A program made the position numbers and the translations under genes. Below the pieces are notes generated by a model, which saw only the letters and a list, made by a program, of their open reading frames with translations, was not told the origin of the DNA and did not search any database. A DNA stretch of 35,693 nucleotides from Cypionkella sp. (lineage in GTDB: Bacteria; Pseudomonadota; Alphaproteobacteria; Rhodobacterales; Rhodobacteraceae): NCBI RefSeq assembly GCF_030652235.1, contig NZ_JAUSBA010000060.1, positions 1 to 35,693 on the forward strand. The letters run 5' to 3'. How positions within the stretch are numbered: the first letter of the stretch is position 1; every line of letters starts with the position of its first letter. Positions 16,834-25,352 of the stretch are shown here, piece by piece.

Positions 16834-18097
16834 ATCTGAGAACCAGCAGCAACACCGCCCCCAAGGTCACCAGCCGCAAATGCGGCGCCGCATCAATCAG
16901 ATGCGCCTTCAAGGCCCCCGCAGGCAGCGGATAGGTCATATAGCCCATGAACACTGGGCCTGCGTTTTCGACAATCAGCCACAGCCAGCCCAGCAGCAAG
17001 CCGCCCAAAACCGCGCCCCAGTTGTTGCCCGAGCCACCCACGATCACCATCACCCAGATCAGGAAGGTGAACCGCAGCGGCGAGTAATTGCCCGGCGTCA
17101 GCTGCCCCTCCATCGAGGTCAGCATCGCCCCCGCCATCCCCACCACAGCCGAGCCGATGATGAAAATCTGCAAATGCCGGGCCGTTACGTTCTTGCCCAT
17201 CGCGCTTGCCGAAACTTCATTGTCACGGATCGCCCGCATCATCCGGCCCCAAGGGCTGTTCAGCATCCGCTCGGAAATCCAAATCAGCGCCAGCAGCACC
17301 GCGCCAAAGATCAGCATATACAGAAGTTTTACCAGGATGGTTGAGGCAGAAATCGTATCAAAGCCCCAGTTCTGCGCCCAGCCCACAAACTCGGCCGACT
17401 TCTGCAAATCGACCTCATACGGCACAGGCCAAGGCCGTGGCAGACCGACAAGGTTTTTCACTCCACGTGACAGCCAATCCTCATTCTTCATCACCGCCAG
17501 CACAATTTCGGCAATCCCCAGCGTCGCAATCGCCAGATAGTCCGAGCGTAAACCCAAGGCCACCTTGCCAATCGCCCAAGCCGCAACGCCCGCAAACAGC
17601 GCGCCCACGGGCCAAGACAGCAAGGATGGCAAGCCAAAGCCGCCGATATTGCCATAAACCGCCGGATTGAACGCCTCAATCGCCGTCACAGCGGGGTCGT
17701 AAATCGCGCGGTAAGCAAAGAAGCCGCCGATCAGGATCGACGCCACCGTCCAGTTGCGCGCACGTCCCGCCATCCGCCGATAGGCCGCCACCGCTCCTGC
17801 GATCACCGCCAAACCGAACGCAAGGCTCAACAGCAACCGTGGCCCGCCCGCCGCCCAAGCCTCTGGCACTGGCTGCGCCGAGACCACAACCACCGCCAAA
17901 CCGCCCAAAGCCACCGAACCCATGATGCCCGTAGAGAACAACCCGGCATAGCCCCATTGCATGTTGACGCCCAAGGCCATGATCGCCGACAGGATGCCGA
18001 TATTCAGGATTTGCAGGCTGAGGTTCCAGCTTTGCATCACGCCTGTCAGCACGAACAGCAGGCCGACCCCGGCGAACATCATCACATTGCGGTGCAT
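16802..18097 (-). CDS. livM: Branched-chain amino-acid-type ABC transporter permease, LivM
   Basis: The 431-residue permease is the last gene of the minus-strand transporter operon. It contains the LivM-type EAA-like loop (ERMLNSPWGRMMRAIRDNE then VSASAMGKNV) that docks to the ATPases, and the characteristic GNYSPLRFTFLIWVMVIVGG segment near the C-terminus. About ten membrane helices are expected. It would pair with LivH as the second half of the inner-membrane channel. AAGGGGA lies eight bases before the ATG at 18097, which follows the livH stop by one base. The 3' end overlaps the opposite-strand glycosyltransferase gene by 32 bases, so no separate terminator space exists between them. Confidence 0.9.
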   Translation of the reverse strand: MHRNVMMFAGVGLLFVLTGVMQSWNLSLQILNIGILSAIMALGVNMQWGYAGLFSTGIMGSVALGGLAVVVVSAQPVPEAWAAGGPRLLLSLAFGLAVIAGAVAAYRRMAGRARNWTVASILIGGFFAYRAIYDPAVTAIEAFNPAVYGNIGGFGLPSLLSWPVGALFAGVAAWAIGKVALGLRSDYLAIATLGIAEIVLAVMKNEDWLSRGVKNLVGLPRPWPVPYEVDLQKSAEFVGWAQNWGFDTISASTILVKLLYMLIFGAVLLALIWISERMLNSPWGRMMRAIRDNEVSASAMGKNVTARHLQIFIIGSAVVGMAGAMLTSMEGQLTPGNYSPLRFTFLIWVMVIVGGSGNNWGAVLGGLLLGWLWLIVENAGPVFMGYMTYPLPAGALKAHLIDAAPHLRLVTLGAVLLLVLRFSPKGLIPEK

Positions 18098-18098
18098 G

Positions 18099-19103
18099 TC
18101 ATTTCCCCTTAAAAATGCCGGTTGGCATGAACAGCAGCACGATGATCAGGATCGAGAAGCTGACCGCAAATTTGTAGTCGGTTGACAAAAGTTGCAGCAG
18201 TTGCGTCGGGGCCAGATCAACCGAAGCCAGATACAGCACCACCTTTTTCCACGCATAGGTGACAAACACCTCGGAAAACGCGATCACAAACCCGCCTGCG
18301 ATCGCGCCCAGCGGGTTGCCAAGCCCGCCCACCACCGCCGCCGCCGCAATCGGCAACAGCAGTTGGAAATAGATGAACGGGCGGAACGACTTATCAATTC
18401 CGTAAAGCGTACCCGCGATCACCGCCAAAGCCGTGGCGATGATCCATGTCACCATCACCACTTTTTCGGGGTTGATGCCCGACAACAGCGCCAGATCCTC
18501 GTTATCCGAAAACGCCCGCATCGACTTGCCGGTGCGGGTTTTTTGCAAGAACCAGAACAACAGCGCCACGCAAACCGCAGCCATCACCACGGTGATTGCC
18601 GTGGTGGATTTGATCGCCAGACCTTCTTGCAGCCCAGTCATGTCTTTGAACTGCTGCGCCGTCATCACAAACCGCGCGCCATCTGCAAAGCTTTGTTCTT
18701 CCGGACCGATGATCATCCGCGTCAAGCCGTTCATGATGAACATCACACCCGTCGAGACAATGACCAGAATGATCGAGGCGACTTTCTTCTGCCGATAGAA
18801 CCGATACACCACTCGGTCGGTGCCCAAAACAAAAGCGCAAGTGACCGCAATCCCGAAGGGCAGGGCAAGCAGTGCTGTAGGCAGCGGTCCCGCCGAAATT
18901 CCCATGCTTTGGAACCACCAAGTGATTAGGATCACCCACATCGTGCCAAACGCCATGGTATCGCCATGCGCAAAGTTGGAGAACCGCAGGATGCCGAACA
19001 CCAAGGTCAACCCCAGCGCACCCAGCGCGAGTTGACTGCCATAAGCAAAGCCCGGCACCACGACAAAGTTCAGAAAAGCCACAAGGGCGTTGAGCATATC
19101 CAT
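18099..19103 (-). CDS. livH: Branched-chain amino-acid-type ABC transporter permease, LivH
   Basis: The 334-residue protein is a LivH-family permease: YGSQLALGALGLTLVFGILRF near the N-terminus, the EAA-like cytoplasmic loop TRTGKSMRAFSDNEDLALLSG in the middle, and GGLGNPLGAIAGGFVIAFSE near the C-terminus. I start it at the ATG at 19103 (MDMLNAL), four bases after the livF stop, with a GGGGGG-type Shine-Dalgarno inside the end of livF. An upstream in-frame start would overlap livF by more than 100 bases. Family length is usually about 290-340 residues. It forms the membrane channel with LivM. Confidence 0.9.
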   Translation of the reverse strand: MDMLNALVAFLNFVVVPGFAYGSQLALGALGLTLVFGILRFSNFAHGDTMAFGTMWVILITWWFQSMGISAGPLPTALLALPFGIAVTCAFVLGTDRVVYRFYRQKKVASIILVIVSTGVMFIMNGLTRMIIGPEEQSFADGARFVMTAQQFKDMTGLQEGLAIKSTTAITVVMAAVCVALLFWFLQKTRTGKSMRAFSDNEDLALLSGINPEKVVMVTWIIATALAVIAGTLYGIDKSFRPFIYFQLLLPIAAAAVVGGLGNPLGAIAGGFVIAFSEVFVTYAWKKVVLYLASVDLAPTQLLQLLSTDYKFAVSFSILIIVLLFMPTGIFKGK

Positions 19104-19107
19104 GGCC

Positions 19108-19818
19108 TCAGCCCCCCAAGAACGAACGACGGACTTCGGGATCGGCAAGCAGCGCTTGGCCCGTGTCGGTAAAGCGATTTGCACCCTGCACCAGAACATA
19201 ACCTTTATCGGCAATATCAAGCGCTTGGCGGGCATTCTGTTCGACCATCAGAATAGAGATCCCGCTGCGGGCGACCTCAATAATCCGGTCAAACAGTTCA
19301 TCCATTACAATTGGCGACACCCCAGCGGTCGGCTCATCCAGCATAAGCACCTTCGGCTGCGTCATCAGCGCGCGGCCCACGGCGACCTGCTGGCGCTGCC
19401 CGCCCGAAAGCTCCCCCGCCGCCTGATAGCGCTTTTGCTTCAGGATCGGGAACAGATCATAGATCTGCGCCATGGTATCCTTGATCTCATCGGTGCGAAT
19501 GAACGCGCCCATTTCAAGGTTTTCTTCCACCGTCATGCTGGTGAAAATATTGCTGGTCTGCGGCACAAACCCCATGCCCTTACGCACGCGGGCTTGTGGC
19601 GACAGCTTGGTGATATCCTCACCGTCCAGCATCACCCGGCCCCCGCGCAGGTTGAGCATGCCAAACACCGCCTTCATCGCGGTCGATTTTCCAGCGCCAT
19701 TCGGGCCAACAATCACTGCGATCTGGCCTTTTTCAACGGCAATCGTGCAGTTGTGCAGAATATCAACCGGGCCGTAGCCGCCGGTCATATTCTCACCAAT
19801 CAGGAAGGGTTCAGCCAT
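19108..19818 (-). CDS. livF: ABC transporter ATPase, LivF type
   Basis: This 236-residue ATPase has a complete set of motifs: Walker A GPNGAGKST (38-46), Q-loop FVPQ (84-87), signature LSGGQ (137-141), Walker B VLMLDEP (157-163) and H-loop-equivalent VEQN. The VEQNARQALDIADKGYVL stretch is typical of LivF rather than LivG. It hydrolyses ATP on the cytoplasmic face together with LivG. The ATG at 19818 lies inside the end of livG (8-base overlap), implying coupled synthesis of the two ATPases. Confidence 0.92.
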   Translation of the reverse strand: MAEPFLIGENMTGGYGPVDILHNCTIAVEKGQIAVIVGPNGAGKSTAMKAVFGMLNLRGGRVMLDGEDITKLSPQARVRKGMGFVPQTSNIFTSMTVEENLEMGAFIRTDEIKDTMAQIYDLFPILKQKRYQAAGELSGGQRQQVAVGRALMTQPKVLMLDEPTAGVSPIVMDELFDRIIEVARSGISILMVEQNARQALDIADKGYVLVQGANRFTDTGQALLADPEVRRSFLGG

Positions 19819-20599
19819 GCGCCGCTTCCTTCACTTTGTTCTTCAGTCCGGTGCCCAAATAAGCCTCGATAACCTTTTCGTTGTTCTTCACTTCCTCAAC
19901 CGTCCCCTGCGCCAGCACTTTGCCCTCGGCCATACAGATCACCGGGTTGCAGATGCGGGCGATGAAATCCATGTCATGTTCGATGACGCAGAACGTATAG
20001 CCGCGCTCTTTGTTCAGCCGCACGATCGCATCGCCAATGGTGTTCAAAAGCGTACGGTTCACCCCCGCGCCAACTTCATCGAGGAAAACCATCTTGGCAT
20101 CGACCATCATGGTGCGGCCCAGTTCCAGCAGCTTTTTCTGCCCGCCCGAGATATTGCCCGCGCGTTGATCGGCCAGGTGGGTGATGGTCAGAAACTCCAA
20201 CACTTCATCGGCTTTCTCGCGGATGCGCTTTTCCTCGGCCGCCACAGCGCCACGCCGGAAGCAGGCGTTCCACAGGTTTTCGCCTGACTGCGCGCCCGGC
20301 ACCATCATCAGGTTTTCCCGCACCGTCATGCTGCCAAATTCATGCGCGATCTGGAACGTGCGCAGCAGGCCCTTGCCGAACAACTCGTGTGGCGGCAGGC
20401 CAGTGATATCTTCGCCCGCCATCTTCACCCGTCCGCTGGTCGGCGACAGCCGCCCTGCGATCACGTTGAACAATGTGGTCTTGCCCGCGCCATTCGGCCC
20501 GATCAACCCGGTGATCGTCCCGGCTTTGATTTCTAGTGAAGCGCCATCAACAGCCCTAAAGCCGCCGAAATGCCTGTGCAGGTCTTCGACAACGATCAT
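19811..20599 (-). CDS. livG: ABC transporter ATPase, LivG type
   Basis: The 262-residue ATPase has Walker A GPNGAGKTT (34-42), signature ISGGQ (150-154), Walker B MVFLDE (170-175) and the LivG-type H-loop VIEHDMDFI. After Walker B the usual DEP reads D-E-V-G-A-G-V-N; the Pro-to-Val change is outside the catalytic Glu. The ATG at 20599 is preceded by AGGGGG five bases away; an in-frame GTG at 20614 would overlap that site. It is the first gene after the palindromic repeat array that separates it from the binding-protein gene, so its expression may be set lower than that of the binding protein. Confidence 0.92.
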   Translation of the reverse strand: MIVVEDLHRHFGGFRAVDGASLEIKAGTITGLIGPNGAGKTTLFNVIAGRLSPTSGRVKMAGEDITGLPPHELFGKGLLRTFQIAHEFGSMTVRENLMMVPGAQSGENLWNACFRRGAVAAEEKRIREKADEVLEFLTITHLADQRAGNISGGQKKLLELGRTMMVDAKMVFLDEVGAGVNRTLLNTIGDAIVRLNKERGYTFCVIEHDMDFIARICNPVICMAEGKVLAQGTVEEVKNNEKVIEAYLGTGLKNKVKEAAHG

Positions 20600-20624
20600 A
20601 TATCCCCCTGTCACCGCCTCTTGT

Positions 20625-20727
20625 CATGGAATCCCATGCGGGCGTAATTTTGCATGGGCAAGCCATGCGGTCTTATTTTTGAATGGGCAAGCCATGCTGT
20701 CGTGTTTGTTTGCATGGCAAGCCATGC
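20625..20727. repeat. Four tandem short palindromes between livK-like and livG genes
   Basis: Units: CATGGaatcCCATG (20625-20638), GCATGGgcaagCCATGC (20652-20668), GAATGGgcaagCCATGC (20681-20697, first arm degraded) and GCATGGcaagCCATGC (20712-20727). They recur every 27-31 bases with T-rich spacers. Each can form a 5-6 bp hairpin with a 4-5-base loop in the transcript. The array lies inside the operon, after the binding-protein gene and before the ATPase gene, like REP-type or mRNA-stabilising repeats. The unit was not noticed elsewhere in the window. Confidence 0.85.
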
Positions 20728-20747
20728 GGGTGGCTTTACTTACAGCA

Positions 20748-20774
20748 ACGGCCCGAGGCGTAACCCCGGGCCGT
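20748..20774 (-). terminator. Hairpin after the livK-like gene (attenuator or terminator)
   Basis: ACGGCCCG (20748-20755) pairs perfectly with CGGGCCGT (20767-20774) around an 11-base loop, about 22 bases beyond the binding-protein stop codon on the minus strand. No long T run follows. A partial terminator or 3' stabiliser fits the common need for far more periplasmic binding protein than membrane components. Confidence 0.65.
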
Positions 20775-20796
20775 GCTGAGATGTTTCAGGCCGAAA

Positions 20797-21987
20797 TCAA
20801 CGGAACTTGATGGTTTCGTAGACGCCGCCTTTGATTTCAAACTCGCGGTAACGGCCAGCGCTTTCGCCCGGACCGATCAGCTCCACGCCCGACGCGCCAT
20901 CATAGTCGATGTCTTTGCCAGCTGCGATCAACTCCAGTGCCTTGCCGATTTCGCCGGGCAGGATTTTCTCGCCCGGTGCATTGGCGATGTCCATGATCTT
21001 GGTCGCATAGACCTTCGAGTCAGTAGAATTTGCCGCCTGCATCGCCAGCATGATCAGCGCCGCCGCATCATACGACTCCATCGAGTAAGGCGAGGTCGCA
21101 TCGAATGGCGCCGAATTGGTTTTGCCCATTTCGGTCAGGATCGCAGCACCCGCGCTGTCCGACTGTGCGACTTGGCCGTAAGAGCCGTCCAACGCCGGAC
21201 CGATGTTTTTCGGCAGGTTGTCACCCACCATACCGCCCGGAAGACCGAACTTTGTGAAAGCGCCCGCGTCAAGCGAGGCTTGGATGATGCCTTTGCCGCC
21301 CTGGTCAAGGTAGCCCGCCACAACCAGCAAATCCCCACCAGCCGCAGCCAAGGACGCAACTTCAGCCGAGTAATCGGCCTTGCCGTCTTCATGCGGGATA
21401 TTGATGGTCACGGTGCCGCCTTTTGCCGTGAACGCTGCTGCAATCGCTTCAGCCAGACCCTTGCCGTAGTCAGTGTTGGAATAGGTCAGCGCGATGGTCT
21501 TCACGCCATGCTCGACCAGAATGTCGCCCATGACTTCGCCTTCGCGTGCATCCGAAGGTGCTGTGCGGAAGAACAGGCCATCATCTTCAGCGCTCGACAG
21601 GGCGGGCGAGGTTGCCGAAGGCGAAACCATCGCGATGCCGTTCGGACGCGCCACGTTCTGCAAAATAGCGCCAGTCACACCCGAGCAATCGCCGCCCACG
21701 ATGCCTTTGACCCCATCAGCCGTAACGATGCGCTCTGCTGCCGCGGTGCCAGCCGCCGAGTCGCCGCAGGTAGAGTCTGCGCGCACCGAGACAAAGTTCC
21801 AGCCGTTCAGCGCTTTGCCCGAAGCATTGGCTTCCGACATTGCCAATTCAGCCGCATTGGCCATATGGCCGGTCAACGATTCGATTGGCCCGGTAAAGCC
21901 GATCAGTACGCCAATCTTCACATCTTCCGCCGAAGCAGCGCCAGCCATAAGGGCGGTTGCCGCCGTGGCCAAAAGCAGTTTTTTCAT
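20797..21987 (-). CDS. Periplasmic substrate-binding protein, LivK/Leu-Ile-Val family
   Basis: The 396-residue protein has a Sec signal peptide (KKLLLATAATALMAGAASA, cleavage likely before Glu-Asp at 21). The mature protein has the two-lobed periplasmic-binding fold of the branched-chain amino-acid family: VKIGVLIGFTGPIESLTG at its start, GIVGGDCSGVTGA, and ALTYSNTDYGKGLAEAI in the middle. It would capture the ligand in the periplasm and deliver it to LivHM. Family members also carry amides, urea or aromatic compounds, so the ligand is not certain; I leave the symbol empty for that reason. GGGAGATAACA precedes the ATG. About 290 bases of control region separate it from the divergent DUF805 gene. 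Confidence 0.85.
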   Translation of the reverse strand: MKKLLLATAATALMAGAASAEDVKIGVLIGFTGPIESLTGHMANAAELAMSEANASGKALNGWNFVSVRADSTCGDSAAGTAAAERIVTADGVKGIVGGDCSGVTGAILQNVARPNGIAMVSPSATSPALSSAEDDGLFFRTAPSDAREGEVMGDILVEHGVKTIALTYSNTDYGKGLAEAIAAAFTAKGGTVTINIPHEDGKADYSAEVASLAAAGGDLLVVAGYLDQGGKGIIQASLDAGAFTKFGLPGGMVGDNLPKNIGPALDGSYGQVAQSDSAGAAILTEMGKTNSAPFDATSPYSMESYDAAALIMLAMQAANSTDSKVYATKIMDIANAPGEKILPGEIGKALELIAAGKDIDYDGASGVELIGPGESAGRYREFEIKGGVYETIKFR

Positions 21988-22279
21988 TGTTATCTCCCAT
22001 GTTGGATCGCAATCCTGCCGTCGAACCTAGAGCGGCGTTTCGCAAAAGAAAAGCGTCTTAAAGGACAACATTTTCCTCCGATACATCAGCTCTGGCTGCG
22101 ACAGGTTGCAAATAGGCTAATGTCCGAATGGCACTATTTCAAGCTTAAAGTAGTGTGAAGCGGTGAAACCGATAGCATTTGCTGGGAAAATGAGCGGCGG
22201 TATAACTTGGGCTTACATTTTCTGGACAGATTATCGGACAGCGTGCGAGAGTGAAAAATAGCACTTTGTGAGGTCGGAA

Positions 22280-22687
22280 ATGAATTTTGTCGAAGCCGTG
22301 AAATCTGGCTATGCGAACTATGCTAACTTCTTGGGACGCTCGCAGCGTTCTGCCTATTGGTGGTGGATGTTGTTTCAAATCGTGGTGGCGCTTGTTATTG
22401 CGCTGCTTGAAGGCGGCGGCTCGTTCAGCCGTACCGCGGGCTCGATGGAGTTTGCCGTGGTGGGCGGTCTGTTTTCAACGATCTGGTCGCTGGCGAACAT
22501 AGTGCCAGCGATCGCAGTTTCGGTGCGCCGCCTGCATGATCTGGATAAATCCGGTTGGTGGCTTCTGATCGGTCTGATCCCGCTGGTCGGCGCAATCATC
22601 TTGTTGGTCTGGTTTTGCTCGCGCGGCACGGGCGGAGCCAACCGCTTTGGCGCAGGTCCGCTTGGACCAAACGCCAACGTGGTCTAA
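22280..22687 (+). CDS. DUF805 family inner-membrane protein
   Basis: The 135-residue protein shows the DUF805 pattern: an N-terminal soluble piece (NFVEAVKSGYANYANFLGR) with the aromatic YWWWMLFQ start of the first membrane helix, the central VRRLHDLDKSGWWLL motif that defines the family, and three to four membrane segments. It ends in a short hydrophilic tail, GANRFGAGPLGPN. Function of the family is unknown. The ATG at 22280 fits the family N-terminus; the upstream GTG at 22268 adds only four residues. It lies convergent with the GlxA-type regulator gene, with only six bases between the stop codons. Confidence 0.85.
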   Translation: MNFVEAVKSGYANYANFLGRSQRSAYWWWMLFQIVVALVIALLEGGGSFSRTAGSMEFAVVGGLFSTIWSLANIVPAIAVSVRRLHDLDKSGWWLLIGLIPLVGAIILLVWFCSRGTGGANRFGAGPLGPNANVV

Positions 22688-22693
22688 GCGGCT

Positions 22694-23719
22694 TTAAATC
22701 GACAGCCGCACACCAATGCCGGGGCTGGGCATCCCTTGGGTGCCCCGCTCGCGGTAAGGCGTGGTGTTGTAATGGCTGCGGTAGCATTTTGAGAAATGCG
22801 ATGGGCTGGCAAAACCGCAGGCCAGTGCCACGTTGATCACCGACATATCGGTCTGCATCAAAAGATTGCGCGCCTTTTGCAGCCGCAGTTCCATGTAATA
22901 GCGCTTGGGTGAGCGGTTCAGATAGCGGCGGAACAACCGCTCCAACTGCCGGGTGGACATCCCCACATCTTCCGCCAAATCCGCCGGGCTCATCGGGTCT
23001 TCGATGGCGTTTTCCATCATCTGAATGACCTGAGACAGCTTTGGATGCCGCACCCCGATCCGGGTCGGGATCGACAAGCGCTGGGTGTCCTGATCGGTGC
23101 GGATGCTGGAATAGATCAACTGGTCTGCCACAGTATTTGCCAGATTCTCGCCATGATCCGTGGCCACCACTTTCAGCATCAGGTCGATGGGCGAGGTGCC
23201 CCCTGCGGTGCTCCAGCGGTTGCCATCCATCACAAAGATCGACCTTGTCAGTTTGACATTTTCGAACTCCTCAAGAAAGCTATCCTGATTTTCCCAGTGG
23301 ATCGTGGCTTTCTTGCCGTCCAGCAAACCCGCCTTGGCCATCGTGTAGGATCCGGTACAAATACCGCCAATAACCACCCCACGCCTTGCCTCTCGGCGCA
23401 GCCAGTTCAACACATTCTTCGTGGTGCTTCTTTGGATATCAAGCCCGCCGCACACCAGCACAACATCTTCGCGCTCGATCTCATCCAGCCCCATGTCCAA
23501 TTTGAACGCGGCTCCGTTCGAACATCTTACTTCCAGCCCGCCTTCTCCCGCCAGGGCCCAAGAATACAAAGCTACACCCGATGCCCGGTTGGCCACGCGC
23601 AAGGGCTCCAAGGCACCCGCAAAAGACATCATGGTGAACTTGTCCAGCAACAAGAAGACAAACCGACGCGGCACGTCAGCCTTTTCAACTTGGGTGGCTT
23701 TACGCAGGAGGGTGGACAT
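22694..23719 (-). CDS. GlxA-family AraC-type transcriptional regulator
   Basis: The 341-residue protein joins an N-terminal DJ-1/PfpI-like sensor domain (about residues 18-190, with Cys121 in GGICTGSY at the nucleophile-elbow position) to a C-terminal AraC DNA-binding domain with two helix-turn-helix units (about 235-330: [20 protein letters not shown] and [20 protein letters not shown]). GlxA-type regulators such as GbdR, CdhR and ArgR of Pseudomonas control betaine, carnitine or arginine catabolism. That fits the dehydrogenase gene elsewhere in this window, but that gene is about 8 kb away and the link is inference. The ATG at 23719 is chosen because upstream residues look non-coding. It is divergent from the DAHP synthase gene. 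Confidence 0.85.
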   Translation of the reverse strand: MSTLLRKATQVEKADVPRRFVFLLLDKFTMMSFAGALEPLRVANRASGVALYSWALAGEGGLEVRCSNGAAFKLDMGLDEIEREDVVLVCGGLDIQRSTTKNVLNWLRREARRGVVIGGICTGSYTMAKAGLLDGKKATIHWENQDSFLEEFENVKLTRSIFVMDGNRWSTAGGTSPIDLMLKVVATDHGENLANTVADQLIYSSIRTDQDTQRLSIPTRIGVRHPKLSQVIQMMENAIEDPMSPADLAEDVGMSTRQLERLFRRYLNRSPKRYYMELRLQKARNLLMQTDMSVINVALACGFASPSHFSKCYRSHYNTTPYRERGTQGMPSPGIGVRLSI

Positions 23720-23812
23720 GTTGCGACCTATTTGTGTCGGTTTCGTCGCAAGGAAACAGGAAATAACGGCTTCCGCAAGGGCGAACCATGCACAAACACC
23801 GCCTTTCGCTCT

Positions 23813-23840
23813 TTGCAATCCCGCATATTTTTTCTATACC
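23813..23840 (+). promoter_or_regulatory. Candidate sigma-70 promoter of the DAHP synthase gene
   Basis: TTGCAA (23813-23818) and TATACC (23835-23840) are separated by 16 bases. They lie about 30 bases before the ATG, which itself has AGAGGGGGG as ribosome-binding site. This is a consensus match by eye only. Confidence 0.4.
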
Positions 23841-23872
23841 GCCCCGATATCGCTAACAGAGGGGGGACTCCA

Positions 23873-25243
23873 ATGACCAAGGGTTGGACAAAGTCGGATT
23901 GGCGCGCAAAGCCGCGCTTGCAGATGCCCGATTATCCGGACACCGCTGCACTCAACACGGTTGAGGCGCAACTGGCCAAATATCCCCCGCTGGTCTTTGC
24001 TGGCGAGGCGCGCAAGCTGAAAAAGCAACTGGCCTTGGCGGGCGAGGGCAAGGCCTTCCTGCTGCAAGGCGGTGATTGCGCCGAAAGCTTCTCCGAATTC
24101 TCGGCCGACAACATCCGCGACACCTTCCGCGTCATGCTGCAAATGGCAGTGGTGCTGACCTATGGCGCGAAAGTTCCAGTGATCAAAGTCGGCCGCATGG
24201 CGGGTCAATTCGCCAAGCCGCGCTCGGCCAATACCGAAATCATTGATGGCGTCGAATACCCGTCCTACCGCGGTGACATCATCAACGGCTTTGACGCCAC
24301 GGTTGAGGCGCGTCGCCCCGATCCGTCGCGGATGCTGCAAGCCTACACCCAGGCTGCAGCCTCGCTGAACCTGCTGCGCGCGTTTTCGACGGGTGGTTTT
24401 GCCGATATCCACCGCGTCCATTCCTGGACCCTTGGTTTTGCCGAGCATGACAAGGCCGAACGCTACCGCGAACTGTCCAACCGCATTTCCGACGCGCTCG
24501 ACTTCATGAACGCGGCTGGCATCACCTCGGAAACCGCGCCTTCGCTGGCTTCGGTTGACTTCTACACCAGCCACGAATCGCTGCTGCTGGAGTATGAAGA
24601 GGCCCTGTGCCGCGTGGACAGCATCACCGGCCAGAACGTGGCAGGTTCCGGCCATATGATCTGGATCGGCGACCGCACCCGTCAGCCCGACGGCGCGCAT
24701 GTTGAATTTGCACGCGGCGTGCTGAATCCGATCGGTCTGAAATGTGGTCCGACCACCACGGCAGATGATCTCAAGGTGCTGATGGCCAAGCTGAACCCAG
24801 CCAATGAGGCAGGCCGTTTGACCCTGATCGCGCGCTTTGGTGCCGGTAAGGTGGGTGAAAATCTGCCGCGCCTGATCAAAGCCGTGCAGGAAGAAGGTGC
24901 CAATGTGGTCTGGTCTTGCGATCCGATGCACGGCAACACTATCAAAGCCGCCTCGGGCTACAAAACCCGTCCCTTTGAATCGGTGCTGCGCGAGGTTCGC
25001 GAATTCTTCCAGATCCACAAAGCCGAAGGCACCGTGCCCGGCGGCGTGCATTTTGAGATGACCGGCCAGGACGTGACCGAATGTACTGGCGGCCTACGCG
25101 CGGTGACCGATGAAAATCTGTCCGACCGCTACCACACCGCCTGCGACCCGCGCCTTAACGCCAGCCAATCGCTGGAACTGGCCTTCCTTGTGTCTGAAGA
25201 GCTCTCGGCTCAACGCGAATCCGCCCGGCGCGTCGCTCTGTAA
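23873..25243 (+). CDS. Class II (plant-type) DAHP synthase
   Basis: The enzyme condenses phosphoenolpyruvate and erythrose 4-phosphate to 3-deoxy-D-arabino-heptulosonate 7-phosphate, the first step of the shikimate pathway. The 456-residue product shows class II hallmarks: [11 protein letters not shown] near residue 60, [12 protein letters not shown] (about 105), the C-terminal half with [11 protein letters not shown] and [18 protein letters not shown] (metal and substrate binding), and the usual length of 450-480. The frame is open upstream to 23045, but that part is antisense to the regulator gene. The ATG at 23873 has a strong AGAGGGGGG site. A bidirectional terminator follows. Confidence 0.95.
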   Translation: MTKGWTKSDWRAKPRLQMPDYPDTAALNTVEAQLAKYPPLVFAGEARKLKKQLALAGEGKAFLLQGGDCAESFSEFSADNIRDTFRVMLQMAVVLTYGAKVPVIKVGRMAGQFAKPRSANTEIIDGVEYPSYRGDIINGFDATVEARRPDPSRMLQAYTQAAASLNLLRAFSTGGFADIHRVHSWTLGFAEHDKAERYRELSNRISDALDFMNAAGITSETAPSLASVDFYTSHESLLLEYEEALCRVDSITGQNVAGSGHMIWIGDRTRQPDGAHVEFARGVLNPIGLKCGPTTTADDLKVLMAKLNPANEAGRLTLIARFGAGKVGENLPRLIKAVQEEGANVVWSCDPMHGNTIKAASGYKTRPFESVLREVREFFQIHKAEGTVPGGVHFEMTGQDVTECTGGLRAVTDENLSDRYHTACDPRLNASQSLELAFLVSEELSAQRESARRVAL

Positions 25244-25261
25244 GAACCCAAAGTATCACAA

Positions 25262-25295
25262 AAAAAGGGCGGGGAGCCAACTGCCCGCCCTTTTT
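25262..25295. terminator. Bidirectional intrinsic terminator after DAHP synthase
   Basis: AAAAAGGGCGGG (25262-25273) pairs with CCCGCCCTTTTT (25284-25295) around a ten-base loop. The T run on the plus strand and the A run on the other side let it serve the DAHP synthase gene and the convergent PAS gene. Confidence 0.9.
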
Positions 25296-25311
25296 GCATG
25301 TCACATTGGTG

Positions 25312-25345
25312 CAAATATCTTCGGGGGTTAGGGGCGGAAAGCCCC
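25312..25345. repeat. AAATATC plus G/C hairpin element, copy 1
   Basis: The segment reads CAAATATCTTCGGGGGTT and is followed by GGGGC-ggaaa-GCCCC (25331-25345). It lies just past the stop codon of the minus-strand PAS gene and resembles a second copy at 35651-35689. The hairpin lies just past the PAS stop codon and might help end that transcript, but without a T run. Confidence 0.5.
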
Positions 25346-25352
25346 CTTCTTG

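Noticed and set aside
23045-23872. Upstream extension of the DAHP synthase frame
   Set aside because: It is antisense to the GlxA-type regulator; the enzyme family starts at the ATG at 23873 with its strong ribosome-binding site.
23976-23992. AAATATCCCCCG inside the DAHP synthase gene as a third AAATATC element
   Set aside because: It is coding text (AKYPPLV) with no adjacent G/C hairpin.
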